The notes under the pieces are model-generated. The model worked only from the letters and a program-made list of their open reading frames with translations. It was not told the origin of the DNA and did not search any database. Made by a program: the position numbers and the translations under genes. From positions 187,999,888 through 188,063,887 of the forward strand of contig OY986438.1 of the NCBI GenBank assembly GCA_963920525.1: DNA of 64,000 nt. The letters run 5' to 3'. Shown piece by piece: positions 46,732-59,289 of this stretch (within the stretch, counting starts at the first letter, position 1; the number at the start of each line of letters is the position of its first letter). The stretch comes from Dichetophora obliterata. Its lineage: Eukaryota; Arthropoda; Insecta; Diptera; Sciomyzidae.

Positions 46732-47352
46732 GGGGTGATTACGATTTCCGTGGCCCTTCGATTTGAGTATGCAGTTTTGAAGTACTTTTTGAGAAAATAA
46801 GATTCGCCGAACGATTTATTGATAAGTCGTTTAGGTATCGAGATATCGATTTTTCAAAAAAATGTTTACTCAACGGAACCTGTATTTAAAATCGGTAATA
46901 TCTTTGCTAATATTTATACGATCTGAATGATTTAGGTGTCATTCGAAAGATATTTAAAATGTTTTTAATGATAAAAATTATGTTCTGCCTTTTATCAAAT
47001 GTACTTTTTCTGTATAAGGAGCCAGATAGACTTCTATCCAAGGTTGTTTGTTGTATTCTGAAGTACATATAGATATTTTTCCTGATTTTTATAAAAAAAG
47101 TGGCTCTGCTTTTTGCAAATTTCACAACTATTTGTTTTTTTTTAATGATACCCAAGTTATCCCGTTCGGTCAAATATTAGCATAGATATAGTCGAATTTA
47201 CATTAAGACATATTTCAGTAAATTTTTTGAAAAATCGATAACTCTATAACTAATAGATATATCGATAAATCCTTTGGTGAATCTTATTTTCTCAATGAGC
47301 TCTTCAAAACTGTATATTCAGATCTTCGGTCCACGGAAATCGTAATCGTGCC
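46732..47352. mobile_element. Fold-back element with 8-bp target duplication
   Basis: Inverted arms of about 140 bp start GGGGTGATTACGATTTCCGT (left) and GGCACGATTACGATTTCCGT (right, read inward). They share CAGTTTTGAAG, TGAGAAAATAAGATTC and ATCGATTTTTCAAAAAA. AAAAGTTT flanks both ends (46724-46731, 47353-47360). Eight bases fits hAT, though the end sequence is not typical. No coding content; an 88-codon frame inside is not convincing. Confidence 0.72.
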
Positions 47353-48822
47353 AAAAGTTTTTATTTTTTATTATTTTTTATTAATAAGTTATTATTTTTT
47401 TTTAATTGAAGACTAAGAATATGTGTACAAAATTAAGATAGCCGATGTATATGATCACAAATATTCTTACACGAAAAAGTATATATGTAAACATTTAGAG
47501 TTGTGACTCTTTTGAAGAGAGTGTGCGATATGTTGTGCCACTATAGAATTGCACTGAGTATTTCAAACTAAAATTAGCGTTTTCTGCGGTGGCTAGAAAG
47601 GTTCCATTGGCCTATAAGACGACTCTCCAGAAATTTTATCCAAATCGGACACCGATAAAGTAAGGTTCATTGCGATTTAATCTTATTACATTGGGATAAA
47701 GGGTGATACACCTCATTATTCAAATTTCGTTATTCAAATATGTATTAAAATTCTGTAAGCTGATTAAATAATTCTATACTTTTAATCAATAGTAGATTCA
47801 GATACCTTTACAACGTGTCATCGGTGAGAAAAATCGGATGAAAATTACCAGAGTCATAATATTTTACTTTACGAAAAAATTATATTTTCCTACTTGTTGT
47901 AATAAAAAAAATAGTAAAAATCCAAATTTTTAAAAATTTTAATGAAATGTTGTTAAACAATTTTTTGAAATAACACTTAATCCAAATACAAAAAATTGAG
48001 TCATTTATTTGAATAACTTAGTCGTTATGGAATTTTTTTATTAGAAGTGTACCCTTTTGAAAATGTCGAGTTTGAGTACTTTTACGAAAAATATTCTCAA
48101 AAATCCAAAAACGCAAAATGTTAACAAATAACAACAATAATGTACTGAACACATTGACAACGACTGCAACAGTGCAAAACAACATGAAGAAAGAAACAAC
48201 AATGTGGAAGTATCATTAGATTGTTTCATTCACGTATACACAAACACTTATATTGCTCTGTTGTCGCACGTCAAATTAGGAAAAAATTCTAAACCGACGA
48301 CAGCGACTTTGTTGCAATCATTCATTGTCATTGCAACATTTTCACCACATTCACCTCCATAAGAAAAGCATGTAAAAATTATTTGACATTTGATGCACTG
48401 TTGCTGTCGTCGTCAATGCACAAAATTAAAAAAACCAAAATCCTAAGAAGAAAGTTATAGCTGGTGAAACTTGATTTTTTTTTTTCAAAAATCAGCAAAG
48501 TGCCTGTTTCTGGCATTTTGAACACAAAAAAAACAGAAAAATCATAAAAACGTTATATCTCATTTGAAATGACTTTAAAACTAATGCTTTTTAAATATTT
48601 TTGATTTTTGTATTGCAAAATTTTTGAAATTTGGGGACTGCCAACATATTAGACCCTGGTTTTACTGTTTGAAATATTAAAAAAAAATGCAAAACCAAGC
48701 AATGTAATTTTTATTGTTTTATTTGTTTCTACAAATACTAGAAATACATATATTTCTTTCGTTTCTTACATGTCCAACAATTGCCCATTCGATCAATCTA
48801 TCATTTTCGCTTGCACAACTTA
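47353..48822. other. Stretch without a recognised gene
   Basis: AT-rich; no supported gene, RNA or element end. Confidence 0.5.
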
Positions 48823-49841
48823 GGGGTCGTCCATAAACTACGTTACTGATTTTCCGGTTTTTTTATCCCCCCTCCCCCTGCGTTACTTTTCGTAGTGCTT
48901 TTCAAACCCCCCCCCCCCTCCTTAAGTAACGTGACATATGAAATTAATTCATTCGAATGATTATATATTTTGACTAGCTCTGACAATTTTCACTAGTATC
49001 AGTGTCTAGTATGACTAGATACATTAAAGGAACAATTGGAAAAAAATCAATAATTAATATCATCTGTAAAAGCTATTCCATCTGCGATCCAAGATTCGAT
49101 GCTCTCAATCACTGGGATAGAAGAGCTGGTAGCTTTGTTGAGGATTCTTCAAAATAGAATTTTTCATCGGATTCTATTCTATGTCGACCCATTCAGGTGA
49201 ATCCTCATTTCTAACGCAAAGAAATTCACCTGGTCTTTGACAGAGTACCCTTAATGGCTGCACCCGAGCTGCACCAAGTTCTGTGTTTTTGTGTTAATGC
49301 TTTCTGAAAATTTATTTATTGAAATAGTATTTTTTATTCCGATTTATTGTAAATGATATAATACAAACTTATGGCAATTCATAGAAGTTTTAAAAATGAA
49401 ATACAAGCCGCAGGTAGGACACGACCTTGAACCGATTTCTTCTTTCTGAGAAGGACAGTACATTTCATACGGTCTCTCCTTTGATCAAGAATATTCAGGC
49501 CTTAACGTCAAAGCCTGTCGCAAAAGCAAAGACCCAAATTTTTCAGACGTGTGCTGAGATGGTGAAGGAATACTAAAAGGTTCCTGTGTCGAGGGAAAAG
49601 GTGGTGGCAGAAATCGTTGTAACAAATGTTAACCATCAATTTAGACGATCAAACATAAACATGTAAGGTTAAAAATTTTTTAAATGATTGTGTTATTTAT
49701 TAGAGGTTTTTGGTCGATTTTTTAAATTTTTGGTAACGTTACAATATCTAAACACCTCCCCCCCCCTACCGTTACTTATCGTAGTGCATTTCAAAATCCC
49801 TCCTCCCCCCTAAATTGGTAACGTAGTTTATGGACGACCCC
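48823..49841 (+). mobile_element. PIF/Harbinger-like element, copy 1
   Basis: Ends are GGGGTCGTCCATAAACTACG at both sides in inverted orientation, with TTA duplicated (48820-48822, 49842-49844). It is 1019 bp, close in sequence to copy 2 at 60581-61575. It carries C-rich blocks next to each end. The reading frame found in copy 2 is broken here by a TAA near 49574. No transposase. Confidence 0.9.
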
Positions 49842-50309
49842 TTATCATGCACAATCTTAATCGACGTTAACCAAATTTTGTCAATACCCACCAAAAACAA
49901 CCCTCGCACTCACATAAACATGTGCCCAATATTATAATTAAAAAAATGGATCGTAAAAAATTCATAACTTTTAAAAAAGGGCAAAAAATAGCTTTTCTTT
50001 AAAACAGTCGCCATTTCGAAAAAAAATGGACATATCGCTATATCCCTAGTCCGGGCTATAGCGAAATTTTTAATTTTAATATTTTTTTCAAATAACTAAT
50101 GGGTTGAAAAAATCATGTCAAGATGAAGGCACCCTGTTTTTTACCACCCCCACTCCACCAGCCTGTAATTTTTTTTGATTTTTAATTTTTTTTTATTTTT
50201 TTTATATTATTAAACTATTAATCAACATATAATTAAAAAAATGGATCGTAAAAAGATTAATTGGTTCTTTTCTATCGACCATCAAAAGAGGTCTCTAGAC
50301 TAGAATACT

Positions 50310-51195
50310 ACTTTAAGGCCGAATAATGGCTAAACAAGGCTCACAGTGCAGCCGTTCTAAAGTTATCTCAGCCAAACAATGGCTTAAAACTAGAGATGGG
50401 CGCGTGCAAAATTTTTGAGGCACAGGCACGCACGAGCACGACAATCATCTGCATGCGCACGCACGAACACAAAATTAATTTTTTCGTACTTGCACGAAAA
50501 CGCACGCACACGCACGAAAAAGCTCGATTTAGGAGTTTGCAAAATAGCTATGAAAATGATACACATATTTTTTTAAATTTAAGTTTCTACATAAAACTAT
50601 TGGAATTATTTATTTATTATATCATTTTTATATCTTTTATTATAACATTAAACTGTGCTTTTATTATTTTAAAAAAAAATAAAAAAACTAAATTGGCCAT
50701 TTCAGCCCTACTAAGGACTTTGACGGAGCTTCTATTTATTATTTTTATGTTTTTTTAAATAGTTGCTAAAGTGAAAGTAGTAAAATTTTAGTGCACAAAC
50801 ACAGAAAAGCACGGACGACTTTGCATTTCTTAAGAACGGGCACGCTTAAGAAGTTACACGAATATATTTTTTAGGCACGTGCACGACGTGAAAATGCACG
50901 GCACGCGCACTTCTCTACTTAAAACTAAATTTTTTCAAAGCCGAATAGCAGCTACACTCACACTGTAGCCGTTTTGGAGTAATCTCTGCAAAACAAGCCT
51001 TAAAAACTAAATTTTTTTTAGGCCGAATAACGGCTGAACAAGGCTAACACTGCAGCCGCTTTGAAGTAATCTCAGCCAAGCAAAAGCTTGTAAATAAATG
51101 TTTTCTTAAGACCGAAAAACGGCTGAACAAGTTATCTCAGCCAAACAAGGCCGAATAACGGCCGAACAAGGCTCACACTGCAACCATTTTGGCTC
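50310..51195 (+). repeat. ~88-bp satellite array, second block, split by a MITE
   Basis: The same unit as at 46117-46495. Unit starts are at about 50313, 50937, 51019, 51108 and 51146, the last two truncated or fused. The first unit is broken by the hAT MITE at 50391-50917. Confidence 0.85.
50391..50917. mobile_element. hAT-type MITE in the satellite
   Basis: Ends are TAGAGATGGGCGCGTGC and, read inward, TAGAGAAGTGCGCGTGC. CTTAAAAC is duplicated exactly on both sides (50383-50390, 50918-50925). Subterminal GCACG words are repeated many times near both ends. The 8-bp duplication and TAGAG ends fit hAT. The 120-codon frame across it is not a gene. Confidence 0.88.
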
Positions 51196-52235
51196 AGCAT
51201 GCGTGTACATAAAAGCAAAGCATGCATAAATGAGTTTGTTTCATTCATTTCCATGAATAAAAATGGCATCCAAGACCCCGCACAAAGATTGCAACAATTA
51301 TGCTTCTCCATCAACTTCAACAAAAAAAAACTTTTTCCAAAAAACTTTTTCCAAAAAACCCAGTTTTAGCATCGTGCTATTTATATTTGTCATTTTATCT
51401 ATTCCTTCTTTTTTGTATTTTAAAAAAATCTATTTTTCTAAAGAACACATGCTTTTTAATAAGTATTTAATTTTTCTTTTGTATAAAATTTTCATATTTT
51501 CATAGCTATATGTTGAAAGCCAAAACCTTTTGGATTAACATTAAGCATCCAACATTCGTACTAATGTTAATGTAAAGTCGTTTAGTTGGCTTTGTTAAGA
51601 TACATATTACATCAGTTTATGCGCCTTACTCGAAATTTGTCTATGTTTGTTTTCCCCTATCTATCTCTCAGGCTATTTGTTTTTTCTGTTGCTTATCTAT
51701 TTGATTAAAACTTTGAAATTTTGAAAATTTGCGTGTTTTGTTGCTCCTCAATTTTACTCAACAAAATTTGCATTTAACAGATTATCACTGGTCTTTGTTA
51801 TTGTGATTATATGCTCACACTTCTGCTTTAAAGAAGCTGAAAGATGTGCACAGCAGAGGACGGTACGAGTAGAGTTAAAATAACATTTCTCACTGATGTC
51901 AAACGAAATGATTTGTATGTTGTTGTTAGCTTATTTATGAGCATTGCTGATATTTTCAACAACAAATTTATTAAGCTTAAATTAGTGTGTGTGAAAAAAA
52001 TGTGTATGGGATGGAAACTTTTAAATGTGAAAATGCGTAGATTTTATTTCAGACTTAAAGCCTAAACACAATGACTGCAACATGCATCCGACGACAATCC
52101 GGCAACTTGTCCTTAGAGAGAAATGTTTCAGTGCTCTCGACTACTTGATTATAATGAATGCCACAGCAACAATCTGTATTTCATTTAAAACATAAACAAA
52201 CTATGCTATGTGCGCTCTTGTCGTCTGTCAAATTA
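51196..52235. other. Stretch without a recognised gene
   Basis: No supported coding sequence. The phrase ACACAATGACTGCAACATGC near 52067 recurs inverted near 52862-52881, outside the MITE that follows. Confidence 0.5.
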
Positions 52236-52734
52236 GGCCTTTTCCACACTTGGTCAACGCAACTCCAACTCAAGTTGCTAGCCTGTGTATTTATACCGGA
52301 ACCTTCAGATTAAGCAACTTGCACGCAACAAGTTCTCGCAACAAGAGAACGTGTCGCTCAACCTGTTCAACGCAACGCAACGCGGCTTTCCGCAATATTC
52401 ATCGGCGACGTGTTGCATTAGTTTGTTTGTTTTGTGAATTGTTTGTAGTGTAGTATTAATCAAGGTGAAGAAGTTAATTAATTAGTTATTTTTTTCATTA
52501 ATAGAATTTTAAAGAAGAAGAAATAGTTTGCAGGATGAATGAACAAGTGTTATATATTAAATTAGTTCAAGAAGTCGAAAAACATGACTTATAATATTAT
52601 TACAATTATTATATGTTGCATGACTTTTGAAGCAAGTCTGAAAGCATTCGGTTTATAGTTGCATTGCTTTTCAACTTTTTCGCTGTTGCGTTGATGTTTC
52701 GTTGGAATTGCGTTAGCCAAGTGTGAAAAAGGCC
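52236..52734. mobile_element. PIF/Harbinger-like MITE
   Basis: Ends are GGCCTTTTCCACACTTGGTC and, read inward, GGCCTTTTTCACACTTGGCT, with TTA duplicated (52233-52235, 52735-52737). Subterminal CAACGCAA words are repeated. 499 bp, no transposase. Confidence 0.88.
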
Positions 52735-53032
52735 TTAGAAATAGATCTAAGCCTGCGACAGCAACAATTGTCGTCGTATCCTCTCTTTGTTGAGTTGACA
52801 TCATAAAATTCGTTTACATATGAAAACATGCCTTCTATATTTTTCAATTGGCGTTTGTCGCATGTTGCAGTCATTGTGTTCAGGCTATTAAGCATTACTT
52901 TTATCAGGATACATATAAGAAGTTCAAGATAAATATTTCGTTATTTATCATTATTCAAAACAATTTTTTTAAAGTTTCTCAACATTAATCTATAGTTCTA
53001 ATCAACGCCGTGGATAGGTGTTTCATAAGGGG

Positions 53033-53110
53033 GGCATAGGTTAGGTTAAAGTGGCTATCACTTTTCAGGGACACACTTAAGCCAATGAGGATCATTGTGA
53101 TACTATGGGG
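53033..53110. repeat. Candidate dispersed repeat fragment
   Basis: TTAGGTTAAAGTGGCTATCA followed by GGACACACTTAAGCC and CATTGTGATACTATGGGG. I recall this phrase as common in fly genomes, but there is no second copy in the window to prove it. Confidence 0.35.
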
Positions 53111-53349
53111 TTAATTTCCCTTCTCAATTTCTATTTGAACTATTGTGAGCTGTCTATAAAGCTGTGGATTCTGATGGGTGAAGGGGCACGGGGAGGGGGA
53201 GTTGCTGAAGCAAAAAATATAAAAAATCGATTCAATCGCTTCATTTGGAGTAGGACGACAGGTATTTATTTAAGTAAAATAACGAAAACAGACATTTTGA
53301 AAAGAAAAACATATATATACATTAAGGCGCCTCAAAAGTTGTTCGGGTC

Positions 53350-54005
53350 AGTTTCTCTGGCTTATGTTATGATGATACCCCAAATATTTCGACTCTAGCC
53401 AAGCCATCTTTGAGCTGCAATAGTTTGAAATAACCTCTAAAAATCGAGTTTCTTGTAAAAATATTGGCTAGTGTGTTAGTTAGAAGAAGCGAAATGATCT
53501 GAAATAATATTTTTGAAAAAATTCTCCTAATCTGCATCAAAAAATGTTTTTCGTGCACTTCTATGATCTTTTTTTTTAAGTTATTTTCACTAAAGTTCAA
53601 AAAACTTAATTATTTCTAATGATATCCTTATTGGTCAGAATTACTGGCCAGAATTGCTTAAACTGAAACAAATTAAAGCTAAAATATTAATTTTAAAATA
53701 AACACCTACTGAAAAGATATTGTAAGAAATTAAAAAAAAAGTTATGAAATTATTTAAATTTTTTAAGTTTTTTTATGGAAATAAAATATAATATATCAAA
53801 CACTTTTTTAAGCAGATTAGAAGAGATTTGTTCGGCCTATAATTTCTGATACTTTGTTTTTTTAAAACTGTTACGCCAGCTAATATTTTTACACAAAAAT
53901 CTATTTTTAGAGGTTATTTCAGACCATTCCAGCTCACGGATGGCTATCTGTAGAGTCAAAATATTTGCGAAATCATCATAACATAAGCCCAGGCTTATTT
54001 TGAAG
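53350..54005. mobile_element. Fold-back (inverted-repeat) element
   Basis: GGCTTATGTTATGATGAT near 53359 and the same phrase inverted near 53973-53990 mark the outer ends. Inside, GAAATAACCTCTAAAAAT and TGTAAAAATATTGGCT (left, 53420-53475) pair with the right arm at 53880-53930, and TCTAATCTGC-type words pair near 53535 and 53815. The arms are about 190 bp. The target duplication is not resolved, so the borders are approximate. Confidence 0.65.
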
Positions 54006-54419
54006 GAAGGACTCGATCAACTTTTTTCTTTTTTATGGAGCATTAATTAGTTCATTAATTTTTGGGAACGCGAAGCCAATTTATCGATGACAGTTTCCTC
54101 GTTCACAGAAATATTCTTATGAATATTTAATAGCGCTAAACCATAATATCATTCTATTAGATCTTTATCGATTTTTTACAAAAGTACAGTTAAAGCTGAC
54201 GTAAATTAATATATTTTATGTATGAAATGAATTGCAACGATAAATTCTGAACTCGTAACTGCATACATTAATTGGTGTGCTTGAGGCGAAGTGTCACCGC
54301 AAGAATTTGAGGAGAACATTTTTTTAAAACTTTTTTTGCGATAGTCACACACAGCTTAAAAAAATCGTAAAACTGACAAATGTACAAATGAAATTCATTT
54401 TTACGTTCATTTAATAACA
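54006..54419. other. Stretch without a recognised gene
   Basis: Nothing supported. Confidence 0.45.
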
Positions 54420-54608
54420 CTATAGGTACGTCAAAAAGACACATGAAGATGCCGAGAACGTAAGCTTATCTTTTGGTCATAGAATTCAGTGGCATACTCA
54501 GTTTCTCCCAATCAGATCAAAATCTGGAGATATTTGCGATTGAAATTTAGTCACATTTTTGGAGAACAAAAATTTTGACCACCTCCGATTTTGCTTAAAC
54601 TTTCAGAA
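54420..54608 (-). repeat. Dispersed repeat, copy B (inverted)
   Basis: Read on the minus strand this contains GATCTGATTGGGAGAAACTG, AGTATGCCACTGAATTCTAT and a TAAGCTTACGTTCTCGGC-like phrase, matching copy C at 58620-58700. It ends at the Helitron's left border. Confidence 0.7.
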
Positions 54609-57600
54609 TCTATATATATAAAAATGGATGTATGTATGTGGGTATGTGGGTATGTGGCTATATCACGTATAGACTCCGAAACTGCTGAACCGATCTTTAT
54701 GAAATTTTCAGGGAAACTGAACTCACATCTTGAGAGTGTTCCTGTGAGGTTTGGTAACGATTGGACAAGGGGGCGTGGTACCTCCCATACAAGCCAAATT
54801 TGCGCTATCGATCACAAACAAGAAAACGGATATATATCAGACGGTTTCAATCGTAAAAAACTAAGATTTGGTAATTTTATTCAGATGGTTACTGTCGGTA
54901 ACTGTACGAAAAATGGGCGTGGTATACGTGGATAAATACGCCGCGTGGATAAATACGCCCACTTTTTCGAAATCATGGCAATTCCGGAGTTTTACACATT
55001 TTTACAGTGAAACTTCCTGTGTAGGTGATCTAAGAGGCGGTCACTATATGCAAATGTTTTCACGCCCACTTTTACCGCCCACAAATCAATAATTATATAC
55101 ATAAAAAGCAAAAAGATGTGTGTCTGGCTGTGTGATGTCTATAGACTCCAAAACTACTGAACCGATTGACCTGAAATTTTGGCAGTCGATTTGTTTCAGG
55201 TACGAGATGGTTTAGGAAAAAAATTTGCCACACCCCCTTTTTACCACCCCCAAATTAATAAAAATGTTATATTTCAGTCGGTTTGGGTCGTATAAGGCTA
55301 AAATTTTTTAATTTAGTATGTACGGTTACTGTCGACAACTGTACTAAAAATGGGTTTCCACGCCCCCTTTTACCGCCCACAAATAAATGAAAATGATTTA
55401 TTTCAGATGGTTTTGGTCGTATAAGACTTAAATTTGGTACTTTGGTTTGTGTAGTTACTGACAGTAACTGTACGAAAAGTTGGTTTCCACACCCCCTTTT
55501 TGCGCCCACAAATCAGTGAAAATGCTATATTTCAAGCAGCTTTGGCCGTATGAGACTAACATGTGATACCTACGTTTGTATGGTTACTTTCGGCAACTGT
55601 ACTAAAAAAAGGCGTCATCGCTATATAGCCACACCCACTTTTTGAGAAATCATTAAAATTGACTACTGGGTCGATTGAGCTAAAATGTTGGCTTAGTTTG
55701 TACAGTTACTGTCAGCAACTGAACTAAAAATTGGTTTCCACGCCCTCTTTTACCGCCCACAAACCAATGAAAACGTTTTATTTCAACGGTTTGGGTCGTT
55801 TTTGACAAAAATTTTGTAATTCAGTTCATATGGTTACTCTCGGCAAGTGCACTAAAAATAAGCCTGTCCCCCTTTAGTTAAACCCAGTTTTCGGGGAGTT
55901 AGCGTCGAGTGAAGTAAAATGCGCCACGCTCAACCTAAATTGAGCTGAAATTTGGGCATTCGATTTGTTTCGATTACGAGATGGCTCTAGGGAAATATTT
56001 TGCAGCATCCCTTTTTACCGCTTGCAAAACAACAAAAATGTTATATTTCGCACGGTTTTGATCGTATTAGACCAAAATTTGGTTATTTAGTTCATATGGT
56101 TACTTTCGGCAGCTATTCGACATTTTCGTATATGGCAGTAAGGCGGTCTATGGCAGAACAACGTCTGCTGAGGAGAGTGAGTGTTCCTGTGAGGTTTGGT
56201 AATGTTTGGACGAGGGGGCGTGGTACCTTCCATACAAGCCAAATTTGCGCTATCGACCACAAACCAAATAAAGGATATATAGCAGACGGTTTCGATCGTA
56301 AAAAACTAAGATTTAGTAATTTTGTTCAGATGGCTGTCAGTAACTGTACAAAAAATGTGCGCGGTCGCAATATATATACGCCGACTTTTTCGAAATCATG
56401 TCAATTCCGGAGTTCTACACATTTTTATACTGAAACTTGCTGTGTAGGTGCTCCAAGAGGCAGTCACGATACATTAATGTTTTCAAGCCCACTTTTACCG
56501 CCCACAAATCAATATCTGTATATATAAAAATGAATCGTGATTTGTTCGGATGCTTAAAACTTGAAAACGACTGAACCAAATTGGATACTTCTTTCTACTG
56601 GTTTAGGAAAAATATAATACCACACCCCCTTTTGTCGCCCACAAATCAATAAAAATGCTGTATTTAAGACAGTTTTGGTCGTATTAAATTCAAGTTTGGT
56701 AAATAAGTTCGTATGATAACTATCATTAACTTTGATAAAAATGGGCGTGGTCACACTTCATCTACGCTTACTTTTAAGAAAATATCAAAATACTTCGAAA
56801 CTATTGGTCCGATTGAGCTCAAATTTTGTAAGTACGCTTTGCTTTGAGTACGAGATGGTTTAAGAGAAAATGCCACACCCCCTTTTACCTCCCACATATA
56901 TATAAAAAATTGTTGTTATCGAATAGCTTTAGAGTTATGGGTCGCACAGCTTAGAAATTCGGTATTCGACCACAATTTAGACGTACCGTTTCAGTGAAGA
57001 AATTTTATGAGAGTGGACAAGGGGGAGGGGCACCTCTCATACAACCCAAATTTGTGATATCGAACAGCTTTGAAGTTATAGGAATTCAGCTTTGGAATTC
57101 AGTTTTTGACCTCAATTTACACATGCAGTTTCAATGGTTTTATTTTATGGGCGTTGGACAGGGAGGCGTGACATCTCCCTTACAACCCAAATTCGCAATA
57201 TCGAATTGCTTTGAAGTTATAGGTTGACAGCGTAAGAATTCGGTATTCGACCTACATTTATGCATGCACTTTCATTCCTCTACATTTTATGAGCGTAGGG
57301 CAAAGGGGAGTGGCACTTCCCATACAACCCAACTTTGTGCTATCAAATAGCTTTGGAGTTATAGGTCGCACAGCGCAGGAATTCAGGTTTCGACCTCAAT
57401 GTACACATGCAGTTTCATTGATTCAATTTTATGTTCATCGGTAAGAGGGGCGTGGCAGCTCCCATTTAACGTAAACTTGCGATATCGAATATCAGCGTCA
57501 AAATTCAGTATTCGGCCCCAATTTATACATGCAGTTTCATTAATTACATTTTATGAGCGTTGATCAAGGGGGAGTGGCACCTCCCATACAACGAAAATTT

Positions 57601-58353
57601 GTGATATCGACAAGGGGGAGTGAAACCTCCTATTGAACCCAAATTAGAGATATCAAATAGCTTTGGGGATATAGGTCTCACAGCTTTGGAATTCAGTATT
57701 GGACCTCAATGTACACATGCAGTTTCATTGATTACATTTTATGAGCGTTTATCAAGGGGGAGTGGCACCTTCCATGCAACGAAAATTTGTGATATCGAAT
57801 AGCTTTGGAGTTCAAGGTCGCACAGCGTCGGAACTCAGTATTCGACCAAAATTTACGCTTGCAGATTTATTGATACAATTTTTTAGAGTTTGTCGGGGGG
57901 CGTGACACCTCCAATTTAACCCAAATTTGCGATATCGAATAGCTTTGGAGTTATAGGTAACTCAGCCTCGGAATTCAGTATTCGACCTCAATTTACACAT
58001 GCAGTTTCATTGGTAAAATTTTATGGGCGTAGGAAAGGGCAGTGGCACCTCCCATACAACCCAAATTTGTGCTATCGAATAGTTTTGGAGTTATATGTCG
58101 CACAGTTTTAGAATGCGGTATTCAACCTCCATGTACACATGCTGTTTAATTTATTACATTCTATGAGCGGTGATCAAGAGGGCGTGGCACTTCCTATGCA
58201 ACCCAACCCATGCATTTGTTATATCGAATAGCTTTGTGGATATAGGTCGCACAGTCTCGGAATTCAGTATTCTACCTCAATGCTGTTTAACTGATAACAT
58301 TTTATGGGCGTTTGACAAGGGAGAGTGGCAGCATCGCGCCGGGTTTTAGCTAG
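54609..58353 (+). mobile_element. Helitron, non-autonomous, with internal arrays
   Basis: It begins TCTATATATATAAAAATGGA and ends GCCGGGTTTTAGCTAG, that is TC at the start and CTAG (CTRR) at the end. It lies between A (54608) and T (58354) with no target duplication, as expected for Helitrons. The opening contains the phrase ATAGACTCCGAAACTGCTGA, which I recall as common near the start of insect Helitrons; it recurs inside at about 55140 (ATAGACTCCAAAACTACTGA). No Rep/helicase gene was seen. The left half holds ~130-bp units (ACCGCCCACAAATCAAT, TTTTGGTCGTAT, GGTTACTGTCGGCAACTGTA) and the right half a ~142-bp array. The 3' hairpin is weak. Confidence 0.75.
56990..58330 (+). repeat. ~142-bp tandem array within the Helitron, about nine copies
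   Basis: CAGTTTCATTGATTACATTT and variants occur near 57126, 57267, 57410, 57533, 57719, 57861, 58001 and 58143. Each is followed by ATGAGCG, GTGGCACCTCCCATACAA, CGATATCGAATAGCTTTGG and ATTCAGTATTCGACCTCAAT. Spacing is about 123-186 bp. Confidence 0.85.
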
Positions 58354-58399
58354 TTTAATATATTAATAAAAATACTAATTTAAGTAAAAAAATTTTAAG

Positions 58400-58745
58400 A
58401 TTTTTTTAAAAATTTTACATTTAACATTCAAATTTGGTCAAAATGGAGAGAAATTCAAAATTGCTTAACCTTTGAAAAATCATAGATTACACAAGGCTAA
58501 CTTGATTTTCACGTTGGAGGTTTTTTCGAAAATACAATAAAAAGTTATTGTTAACTTACTATAAAAAAATTTTACATGAAGGTGAAATTATGGTCAAATA
58601 ACAAAAATCTGAATATCTCGAGAATTTGATCTGATTTGGAAAAACTGAATATGCCACTAAATTCTACGACCGAAAATTAAGTTTATGTGTCTCGGCTGTT
58701 TTCTGTCTTTTCAAAAGTTGAAAATTTACCTACAGTGTAATTTAA
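58400..58745 (+). repeat. Dispersed repeat, copy C (uninterrupted)
   Basis: Continuous version of the repeat split by the LINE at 4717-12908. GGAAAAACTGAATATGCCAC joins directly to TAAATTCTACGACCG and TTACCTACAGTGTAAT. It gives the empty-site sequence for that LINE. Confidence 0.75.
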
Positions 58746-59285
58746 CAAACAATGAAGCATTTCTTATCATCATCGCATCGTCAGCATGCTAGTACGTTAG
58801 CAACAACAATACATAGGCAAACAATTAAGAAAATCATTTATATTGTTTTATATTTAACTAAATGTCTGCTAAACAAACTAAGCATGTACAATGTAAAATT
58901 TTCAATGTTATGGTAATTAAATAATTTGGAATATCAGTGGTCTTATATAATATATAAAAAATGTTTAATTTCTAAGAGGGGGTTTGAGCCCCCAGATTTC
59001 CCCCATATCTATGGCGTTAGTTCTAATAAAGAATATATAAATTAAATAGACCATAAAAATGTTGTGTATTTTGAGTTAAATCTGAAAATTTAGTTTAAAT
59101 AACAGCCGATTTATTCTCCGAGTATAAGCGCTATTCTGTGAATTAGACCAGTTCATGGCATTTAGTATGTACACTAATATTATTATTAGCTAATTGCTAA
59201 TATTAGGACTAGCGCCAATACTCGGTAAAGAAATGCGCTATAAAAGTAATTGCGCAGTTCAGATGAAAAGACTTTAGGAGCCTTC
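58746..59285. other. Stretch without a recognised gene
   Basis: Nothing supported. Confidence 0.45.
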
Positions 59286-59289
59286 TAGA

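Noticed and set aside
54591..57802. Several frames of 60-175 codons in the Helitron (for example 56000-56527)
   Set aside because: They are translations of tandem units in shifting frames with no Rep, helicase or other domain.
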